Shown here: positions 45,500 through 55,000 of the stretch, piece by piece
Layout of the letters: the number at the start of each line of letters is the position of its first letter
How positions within the stretch are numbered: the stretch's first letter is position 1
DNA from: Erigeron canadensis
Lineage: Eukaryota; Streptophyta; Magnoliopsida; Asterales; Asteraceae
Length of the DNA: 64,000 nt
Direction of reading: 5' to 3'
NCBI RefSeq assembly: GCF_010389155.1
Contig: NC_057769.1
Location: forward strand, 17,422,735-17,486,734
Notes under the pieces: generated by a model
Database searches by the model: none
What the model was told of the DNA's origin: nothing
The model's input: only the letters and a program-made list of their open reading frames with translations
Position numbers and translations under genes: made by a program

Positions 45500-45985
45500 T
45501 CTAGGACCTTAGAACGATCCTGATGGGACGATCTTGGTCCCCAAGATCATCCTGGGCAGCCTCTTGATACTTGATTCTTGCTCGTTTGTTCTCGTGTGAT
45601 GTTGTGATGTGTTGGAACGTTTATTGGGTAACTGATCCTTTGGATTGGTTTAGCTCAAACACTTGATCATGAATCAATCTTGTGCACTTGATTCTTGCCT
45701 AGGAAACTAGGGCGATCTTGGGTTCATAACCCCTAAGACGATCTTGCTAAAACGATCTTGTGTCATAGAAGTCTAAAACGATCTTGGTTCACCCTTACCT
45801 TGAAACGATCTTGATCAACTTGAAAGCTGAAACGATCTTGTACACTTCTTCTAGACTTGGAAACCTAAAACGATCTTGAGCTAAGTTAACTAGGACGGTC
45901 TTGAGGGACGATCTTGCAGGACGATCTTGAGCCCTAGGAACTAAGACGATATTGAGCTAGGATCAGAGGGACGATCTTCAACAAA
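45500..45985 (+). repeat. ACGATCTTG repeat array
   Basis: About fifteen copies of ACGATCTTG (usually AAACGATCTTG or GGACGATCTTG) are separated by about 10-40 bp of differing sequence. Confidence 0.8.
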
Positions 45986-46693
45986 CCCTAGGACGACTTT
46001 ATTCAATCATAAAACAACTTGTATTAGTTCCATAACATAACATACTTGCTCAATTAACACTAAACCAAGATCATAACATCCTTCTCATACGATTACACAC
46101 CTTAAAGTCTACTTTTTAACTTCGAGCTAGTTCATGAATCGATCTAAAGCAACGTACATTGTGCAAACCCTAATTGAGCACACTTAAAACATGTTCTATC
46201 TAAATTACTAAGAACAAGTTCTATGAACAATTAAATCGAGTTCTTAAGGTTAAAAGATCAATACTAAAGGCATATACAACTCAATATTACGATAAATACT
46301 TATGTGTGAGTTCAAAGACGTTCATTTCGAGTCCAGTTCATGTAAAACACTTTGGAGTTAAAACGTTCAAAGATCTTTAAAGGACCAAATCATCAGTTCA
46401 TCAAGGATCACTCAGTGAATAATTTATCACAAGAACTAATACATGTATTCATCTATGCTCAAATAACTTGTGATTAGGTTGACGTCAAGACATACTTGGA
46501 TTCAATAGATATATCTTACTTATATCTGTGCTCATACTCTATGTTTATAAACTACGCCTGTAGCATATCACTGTGAGTCTTCGTAGCCCCTTTTTCTTTA
46601 CTTACATTTTGGGGTGAAAGGAATACTACTTATGCTTTTATACATGCCGTAACTGCTTTTACTATTCTAAGGTTATCTGACTACTTGTTACAT

Positions 46694-46950
46694 GTTAGCC
46701 GGTCCTGTTAAGGATTGTGTGTGCTCGCATTATACATATTAGCCGGTCCTGTTAAGGATTGTGTGTGCTCGCTTATACATATCAGCCGGTCCTGTTAAGG
46801 ATTGTGTGTGCTCGCATTATACATATTAGCCGGTCCTGTTAAGGATTGTGTGTGCTCGCTTATACATATCAGCCGGTCCTGTTAAGGATTGTATGTGCTC
46901 GCATTATACATATTAGCCGGTCCTGTTAAGGATTGTGTGTGCTCGCTTAC
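46694..46950 (+). repeat. Six-unit tandem repeat with alternating unit types
   Basis: Units of about 45-47 bp contain AGCCGGTCCTGTTAAGGATT. Joints alternate between CATTATACATATTAGCC and CTTATACATATCAGCC, which gives a two-unit higher order. Confidence 0.92.
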
Positions 46951-47556
46951 TTATGTACAAGTTGGTCACTAGCCACTACATTCTACTTTATACTTGTATT
47001 CTATTGACGGCATAAAACGCTTTTATACAACTTGTTTATATACTCAAACCTACGAACTCACCAACCTTTGTGTTGACATGTTTAAGTATTCTTTTCAGGT
47101 AATCAAGCTAATTGTGGCTAGGATTGGTAACATGGGACTCTTAGCAGACTGCAGGCTAGGTTTTGATGTTTGCATGCTCTGGTTATGCTTGTTGGCAATA
47201 TGCCTAACCGTTTCCCCTGCGTGGGAACTTATCGTACTTTTATTTGAATGCTTGGTTGAATTTGTGTGAGATGACTACTATTATGCTTGTTTGGTTATGA
47301 AATTTACTATTTATGCATAATGTATGCACACATTTAGTATTCCTATGTAACATCCATGTGCGCGTGTGCTTTATCTTACATCCCGAGTTTTTCGCCTTAG
47401 TCGGGGTGTTACATGCCCAGAACATGACAAGTAGTGGGCCAATGAAACGGCTCACCGTGGAATAGGAAAAATGTCAATCAAAGACAACGAAGAGTAAACG
47501 TATCATTATTATGTATTTTTTGTTTTTTCTTCAGTACTGTCTTTTTTATTATTGTA

Positions 47557-50123
47557 TGAAACGACTCAACTCGAATTGATAGAAAAATAAAGAATTTTTT
47601 TTTTAGAGATATCCCACTGCACCGCAGTGGGAGGGTGCATTCCTCACTGCGCCGTAATGGAAACAAAGCATCACCCGGACCGTAAATTCCCAATGCGCCG
47701 CAGTGGGAGTGCTCATGCCCACTGCGCCGCAGTGAGAGTCCTGTACAACAACAACACCAAATTTTATTTTTGACATTCGATCAACTTACAATTTCCAACC
47801 CAAAACCAAACTTCATAATACAACATTTCTAATTTCAAATAAGTTTTAGACTTGGAAATAAGCATAACAAAAGTATCCGTTTGACCAAGCATTCATTTTA
47901 CAACCAAATGTGTCATCTACCCATTTTGCCAAATAACCAAAGTCAAACTATAAAATTAGAAATTTTGGCATGACCCATTCGTAAAATCATCATCCAAACC
48001 TGTTACGGATTATGAATTTTACCAAAACACATTTAATCATGATCAATACATCACTACTACAAAACGACCCATTGAAAAATACCCAAAAACTCGGGTCTAC
48101 GCTAGACATCATAATATTTTTTTTTCTTCCAAAAAGACATAACAAGGGTACAATGAGCCGATAGTTCAAAGGGGGTCATTAAGGGTCCTAATACCAATAC
48201 CATTATCCGCATTTAGCTAAAGCAATCATATCCATTAAGCAACTTTAACTTCAATCTTTAGATTACTTAACTTTCTTTCACATCCGGGACAACCTATAAA
48301 AAGGGTAAACAACTAAAAAGTAAGCAAAGCTTAGTGAATAATCTTGCATACGTTTATACAAACGAAGGAGAGCAATGCTCAAGGGACTGTTGCATATGGA
48401 CTATGACACCGTCGTGTCATATCCATAATACTCACCCTTGGGCTAGGCATTACATGGATCCATATAAGCAAATGATTACCATCACAATCAAATATATCAA
48501 TAACAAATGCTCCACATGAGCCTATGGCCACCAATTAGGCCTGTAATCAAACTCAACCATAAACATGGGACTTAACGCCAAATCAATTACCACCATGAAC
48601 ACACTCAACATGAATGGTAATTGACCCAAGGCATATATAAAAGTATGCAAGAAAACTCACCTCCTCCGTGACAACTAAAATCATAAATCAACAAGACAGC
48701 AAGTACACAATACGTATGCATCAACCTAGCAAGGATTCACAAATAAATAGAATGTCATCAATCACATACAAGGTCTCTTAGCCACATTCAATAGTATCTT
48801 AGCACCAAACCCATCATTTACAATCTTATATTAATCTTGGGCTAGTTCACATAACATGTATCTCTTATATCATTTTCATATGGCCAAACTCACTTTCATA
48901 CAAAAAGTATCATTTTCATATTTGACCAAGCTGCCTTCAAACAAGCATAACTCAAGTTCTACTTACTCTTTTTACTTGATTCCAGTGGCCAAATTTATAA
49001 GACACATATATCTACATTTTATCTTTAGTGACCAACATGTGAATTGTCTTTCAAAGATGACTTCTGGTCGTTTTAAAAACCAACACTGCTGTTGTTTTCA
49101 TTAACAAAACAGTTTTGACCTTACTGACTTCAAATGACCATAACTTGAGTTCTACACCATATATTGACCTCATTCCAGTGGCCAATTCTTCTTAACACAT
49201 TTAGGTACATTTTATATTCAGTGACTAAGATATGAATTAACTTGCAAGAATGTGTTTTACCCGTTTTAATGACAGACATAGAATCAGTTTTGCTGAAAAA
49301 TCAGCATTGCGCCCCTGAATTCAAAAATTTATATCTAGAGTTCTACTTCGTCTTTTTAACCCATTCCAGTGGCAAAATTTACTTAACACAATAACCTAAT
49401 TTTTCTTTTTAGGACTCGACAAGTGAAAATTCTGTCATGGGGGTGTTTAACTCGTTTCAAACTCAGGGACAGAATCTGTCCAACTTTGTTCTTATTAACA
49501 TTCAACAAAATCTATCATGCAACCCAACTAAAAACCCCTAAATTGGTTAATCTAAAGAACCCTAACTTGTATTATATAAATTAACTCATTTTTATGAAAA
49601 CCCCCAAATTTCCCAATTCAATTTAATAGCAAGAACCCTAATTTTCTAAAGGAAATCAAGAATTAGGTTAAATGAAAATTCATTACCTTCAAGATTAGGA
49701 ATTGGAATTTAGAATGAAATCATGATTGTCTTCTTCTTTCTTCTTCCTAATTTCAGCCCCATCACTACACTTAACCCTCACATTTCAATTTCTTAGATGA
49801 TGGAAGATTATTATTATGATCAATCTTTGAAGAATTTCTTAAATTACTTGGAGAATTAGAATTAATGTAAAGATGGAATGAAGAAAAGATGAATAATGAA
49901 AAGGGTTGGTGGTGGAATTGTGATTCAACAAAAAAAAGAAGTGTCTGGCAACTTTTCTAAGTGCCATGACCCAAATGGGTTTTTGTGGGTATTTTACCCG
50001 CTATCCGCAAAAGTTCCAACTAAAACAATCCCATATTCAAAAATAAAATACTAGGAAACTATTTTAATGTCAAAATTATAATAGATGTTAATTTTCATTG
50101 GCTTAATAATTTAGAATGTTACA
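47557..50123. repeat. Solo LTR D (2.6 kb), TSD TTGTA
   Basis: It begins TGAAACGACTC and ends AATGTTACA. TTGTA is at 47552-47556 and 50124-50128. No ORF with a domain is present. GCGYCGC-type palindromes lie at 47613-47735, and it ends near a G/A-rich segment with repeated AAATCTTCT-like words (49680-49900). Confidence 0.75.
47613..47735. repeat. GCGCCGC palindrome array in solo LTR D
   Basis: It contains CCCACTGCACCGCAGTGGG (47613-47631), CACTGCGCCGTAATGG, CAATGCGCCGCAGTGGG and CCCACTGCGCCGCAGTGAG. The spacing is about 20-60 bp. Confidence 0.8.
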
Positions 50124-50683
50124 TTGTAGTATCTTTTATTTTTAAGTAATGTAATGTGTTCTAATTATAATAAAATGTGTTTGTTTAGTTTTGTGAAAAA
50201 TAAAAAATGAAATAATATAGTAATGGATGAATAGTGTTAGAAGTGGGTTAGAAGTAGGGGTTATAAGGAGAGGGTGTTCTTGGTGTGTCTGGAAGTGATG
50301 AATAGTGTTAGAAGTAGGTTAGAAGTAGTTCCTTATAAGGAAAGGCCTAAATCAACCTGGTCCAACAATATTTTGGGTTGCTGTCTTTGACCATATTTAA
50401 AAGTGACACTTTTAAAATATTTTTTACCGATATATCACGAGAATAGTCTTATAATAACTTCGAATAGACCAAAACATATATTTTTTTTTATAACAAATTC
50501 GACTTTAGTTTTCTATATATATCGGTAGTTTGATAAATTCTCCATGGTATGAGACATTTAACTTTTGAGACGTGTGCGAACTGTTATTATACCCTTAGTC
50601 TCTAAAGGTGTCTTCCGGTTACAACCTCTAGCATAGTGTCCGCTTGGATCACACTTGCTAGGATTCGAGCTACAACACACCAT

Positions 50684-51795
50684 CTCTATCTCTATTCTTA
50701 ATAAAACAAGGTTCCTTAGCCTAATGCCTTCTAAAATTTTGCCAAGTGGCAACATTGCCCTTTCATTAGCTTAATTTTTGTTTAAATTTTGTTTTAACGT
50801 CAAAATAAAAAACAAAAACAATTTAACGTTTTCCCAGCTGAATTTAACGCTAAAATTTTGCCAGGTGCATATGATATTATTATTTGATGAGTTTGCAACA
50901 CCTTACAAGGACCGAGTTCCATTTATATTTTATGTATAGGGCGAACACTCAAAGATGTTCCCAGCTAAATTTAATGTTTTCCTCGGAAAAATATTTGCTT
51001 GGAGAATCAACGTATCAAAATACAATATCGAGCACAAGTCTGATTTGTACACAGTTTACAAGTTCTCAGATAATGTTAGTGCTATTGAGGCTATACTCCA
51101 TAGGGCATTAGGTGATAAGGTATTTATCAAATATAGTACCACGTAACACTTGAAATTAACTTTCTTTTAATTCAATTATCTTAACACACATTATTTAAAC
51201 TAATTTAAAATAGAATGGCTCATCTGATGTTGATCTCCAAGTGTTGAATGAACTGCCATCAAGTATTGGGCTTAACAGAGAGGTACAACTTATTACATGC
51301 CAAACTTTTATTATTGAACCTTAAACTTAAACACGAAAACTGTTATACATATATTAAATTATTTCTAATTTTAAACATAAATAGGATGTTGTGTTCGGGA
51401 CCAGTGAAACGGCCGGTACTGCCTCAAATTCAGGTTCTAAAAAAGTTGTTGAACATGAAGATGTAGATGATGTTCATAAAATGAAAGTTCCAAAGCTACA
51501 AAACTAATTCTCATAAACACACCTCCTACTTGAAGAACCCATTTGATGTTTCATATTTTCTTTAAATGTTTTACCTTTTACATTTTTTAGTAATATATTG
51601 TTTCGCTACAATTTTATTTTATTGATTTCATGGAACTTCGAGTCGCCCAAAAAACTATGTATGGAATCATTATAGGTGATTTAATTAAATATTATGGTTA
51701 ATTGGATAAACGCACTTACAAGTATTTCAATATATAAAATTTTATATATATTTTGCTACTCATACCCGAGTATCACTGGGGTTGATTAGCTAGTT
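50684..51795 (+). mobile_element. Small Helitron-like unit carrying an RPA gene fragment
   Basis: The left edge resembles a Helitron start (TCTCTATTC-type, then TTAATAAAACAAGG). The right edge has ACCCGAGTATCACTGGGGT, then TTGATTAG and CTAGT followed by T, which is the Helitron 3' pattern. The cargo is an RPA large-subunit C-terminal fragment. The boundaries are inferred. Confidence 0.5.
50955..51507 (+). pseudogene. Replication protein A 70-kDa-like C-terminal fragment
   Basis: Three exon-like pieces have GT/AG borders. 50955-51118 reads MFPAKFNVFLGKIFAWRIN..YNIEHKSDLYTVYKFSDN. About 51215-51282 reads NGSSDVDLQVLNELPSSIG. About 51385-51507 reads DVVFGTSETAG..KMKVPKLQN to a stop. The first piece matches the OB-fold C-terminal domain of RPA1, the single-stranded-DNA-binding subunit that plant Helitrons often carry. 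The N-terminal DNA-binding folds and the zinc site are missing, so it is a fragment. Confidence 0.65.
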
Positions 51796-51950
51796 CTAAA
51801 TAAAATTGAACCCAACCCTAAAAATAAAAGATAAAACATCTTGTTGACAATGAAAATGAAAGTATAAAATTACACATTTTTCTTTTTAGGTTGAAAGGAG
51901 AAAATATACACATTCGAATATGAAGGTTTTTACATCAAACACACGCTTAT

Positions 51951-51957
51951 TATAAAC
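51951..51957 (+). promoter_or_regulatory. Probable PDCD5 TATA box
   Basis: TATAAAC is 80 bp upstream of the ATG and is followed by a CT-rich 5' UTR with (CT)n at about 51990-52007. Confidence 0.5.
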
Positions 51958-52030
51958 GCCATCTTCGGCCCTCTCTCCACACTTTTACACACTCTCTCTC
52001 TCTCTCTGCTTAGATTCTGCTGAACAAACG

Positions 52031-55000
52031 ATGGTAATCTCTTTATAATTTCTTCATTTCTTTTTAGCATATCTATAGATATATGCGTTTGTATATGTTA
52101 TTGGCCGTAGAAAGAATCTAGAAGACCACAAGCTATATTTAGGGCAACTTTTTGATGTTGGAAAACAAAATTGCTACTAGATCATTTAATCAAATAGGAT
52201 GGAATTCTGCAAATGTTTCTTGAAGAATTAATTATAGGAGTGATTTTTTTAATTTTAATTTAAAAAATTATAATCTGTTGTGTCTAATAATAGCTGGATT
52301 TTTAGATCGAGCTCTAGGTTTCCCTTTTTTGGCTTGGCTTCACCTTGTCGTTGAGAATTTTTCAAGGGTTAAACCCTAGGCCGGAGGTCCTTTTGGAAGC
52401 AGCATCTCTATGTTAGGGTAGAGGTAAGACTGGCTACATCTTACCTCCCCCATACCCTGCTTAGGCCGGGATTGAGTACCGTTCTCGTATGTTGTTGTCG
52501 TTGTTAATCTGTCGACTAGTATATATTCATGTAATAGGGGCTTCTTTTTTATATATGTTATTTAGCCATCTCCAAGGTAGTGAAACATCCTCACAAGAGG
52601 TAGGAATCTCACTGTCAAAAATTTGGGGGTGGCCAGGAAAAGGGTTCGAAATGGTAATGGAGATACCTCGGTTAGGCTATGTACATCTATTTCCCCGAAC
52701 AGGAAAAACCTTTCTCTCCATTTACCCGTTTTAATTATTTCTATATTTGGTATTAAGGTGAAGATAGTGATGTTGGACTATTCATTCACTATGAGTTTTA
52801 TAATTTAAGTTGATTATGAAGCATTGGAGATCTCTAGGAAAGTAGGAGGATGAAAATCTCTCATCTTTTGTTGTTTCAACTCCGAGCTTACTGATCTTTT
52901 TGGTTTCTCATGTACTGAATTTTTTGGGATTATAATTTGTGAAGAAATGGTATTCTAGTATTCTGTTTGTTTGGTTTTAAGAATTAGGTTATTTTCGTAT
53001 TTGTTAGGTATAATTGTTTCTGTCTTTGGCTGGTTGCTTAAACAACAATGATTGGTTGTATCACAGGCTGACCCGGAACTAGAAGCTCTCAGGCAAAGAA
53101 GAATGCAGGAACTAATGGCCAAACAAGGCGGTGTAAGCGAAACTTATGTTATTTGTCTTATATAATTTTAAAATGTTATCGCAGTATTATTTACCATGGA
53201 ACTTGCCTATAAACAGGGAAGTCAGCAAAATCCTGATCAGCAGAAGGCTCAGGAAGAAGCCAAAAGGTTGTTTATCTTCTTAAAGTTGTCACATCAAATA
53301 AAACAAAAACTTGAAACTAAATGCAAAGGCTTTGTATTATTAGCCGAAGAAAATTCCCAGGCTACAATTTGGAGCCCTGCAAATAAATCAATGTAGATGT
53401 GAAACAAGCCCAAGATTGAAAGAAACCAATGCATCCAAAACTAAGTGACAAGTTGTATCCTAAATGACATCAATCACTTAATATACTTATAACTGAAATA
53501 ATATCTGACTATTTTGCTACTGGTAATTTTGCTTAGTATCTGGGAATAACCATTTAGGTAAATTGAAGTTTCATTATTGTAGTAGCATTAGAGAATGTTA
53601 CCTGAAACTCTTTATGAGTGGAATATATTATATATATCATAAATATCTTAACCAGAAGGATTACTTAGCATGTACTTTGTTACAGATAGAGTGATTACTA
53701 TATGCTCTTATGGCTTTTATAACTTTATTTGCTCTTTCTGATTTGAACGTCGAATACAGTGAGGCAGATGAGCGAAGGCAAATGATGCTCAGTCAGATAT
53801 TGACATCTCAAGCACGTGAAAGAAGTAAGTTGTCCTGTATTCGAACGTCTTATATATTTTTATGATCTAACTATTTGAAGTGCAACGGATTTTTTGCCCA
53901 TGTAAATTTTATAGGCTCAATAAACTTAATCTAGGAAATATCTACTAATATGTATGAGATTGTCAGTTGTACAAGTTATTGTTATTTGCTTATTTGTTTA
54001 CTTGAGGCTGATCTGCTATGACACGGCTAGGCTTGCACAGTTGCACCACAAACTCACTAATATTTTAGTGCTACACGTTTTCTTTGAAGATAAATATGTC
54101 GTGGCCAAGGTTGCAAAACTCGGCCGTATACCTGGAATAGACTCGTGTTGGTAGGTAAACAGGTCAACTGTTTTATAAGGGGTCAACATCCAAGTCAACA
54201 ACCTCCCATTTATCTGGCGGAGTAGCTCCTGGATCGTCAACTGATCCCACCATCGTGGCGGTGACCGTGACGGCATTTGTGATAAACGGGTTTGGTGAAT
54301 AATGATGATGTACTGTGTTTAGATTGATTTAAGTGATGTATGGTGGTGGTTGTGAGATCGTAGAACAAACCTAGAGTCTTAGATTTTATCAGTTTCAGCA
54401 GGAGAAATATATAAAAGGCAATTATCAATTTATAATAGAGATGAAAGATAAAAAAAATGGGAAACTAAGAATCGAAAGTAGAGAATGAAGATGATAGGGT
54501 TTGAGAAGGGGAAGCATGGTGCCTCCCTACCATTGCACATGTCGTAAACATCCCAGTAGGATCGAATAAATGATTAGGATTCCCATCTTATTCTTTATAT
54601 ACTCCTTCATGTTCATCTTTTGTCCCTGAAGTTCAGTAATAGAGCAACAACCTTTCTCTTATCATCTTTCTCTTGATTATACTTCAAGTCCCTATACTTG
54701 AAGTTTCTATTATATTTATAATTTTCTATTACATATAATTTCTAAAATTATTCTTTTTATATTAAAAAAATTCCAAACCAGTTACTCCCGAGTTGAGTCC
54801 GTGTCTCCAAAAACTTCGACTCCCGCCTCACCGAGTCGAGTCCGAGTCATGTGCTCTCCAATCTTGGTGGTGCCTAAACAATAACAAATACTTTGTGACT
54901 AATAACCTTGCACTCATATTTGACTTGGATATTTGATTGTAATTGTGAAAGCTTTCAGCTACATATGTGGAATATTCCTACAAGGCTACAATTCTGTACT

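Larger units (their letters stand above)
44672..47413 (+). repeat. Solo LTR B (2.7 kb), TSD TGCCC
   Basis: It begins TGTAACAACC and ends GGGGTGTTACA. TGCCC is at 44667-44671 and 47414-47418. TATAAATA at 44928-44935, followed by a CT-rich start region, sets + orientation. It contains an ACGATCTTG array (45500-45985) and a six-unit tandem repeat (46694-46950). The ORF at 46994-47269 lacks a domain. Confidence 0.88.
43584..50347. mobile_element. Harbinger-like locus split by two solo LTRs
   Basis: After removing solo LTRs 44672-47413 and 47557-50123, about 1.4 kb remains. Its ends share CCTTATAAG near 43592 and, inverted, near 50331. It carries a Myb/SANT-type ORF (43916-44290) like those accompanying PIF/Harbinger transposases, and a minus-strand ORF fragment (44519-44666 continued at 47419). 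No DDE transposase is visible. Exact ends and TSD are uncertain. Confidence 0.4.

Noticed and set aside
46994..47269. 91-codon ORF with hydrophobic segments in solo LTR B
   Set aside because: It lies inside LTR sequence, has no known domain and is not supported by another copy here.
50558..50755. Minus-strand ORF with KCDPSGHYARGC, resembling a zinc knuckle
   Set aside because: The first Cys pair is incomplete, and the ORF crosses the inferred Helitron edge; too short to support a gene.
52560..52735. A second SINE-like stretch in PDCD5 intron 1 with GGTTCGAAAT
   Set aside because: A B-box-like word alone is insufficient; no tail or target duplication found.
54090..54890. Possible DNA transposon in PDCD5 intron 4 with CCAAGGTTG and CCAATCTTGG ends
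   Set aside because: The ends match weakly, no clear target duplication is visible and no transposase is seen; not listed as a feature.
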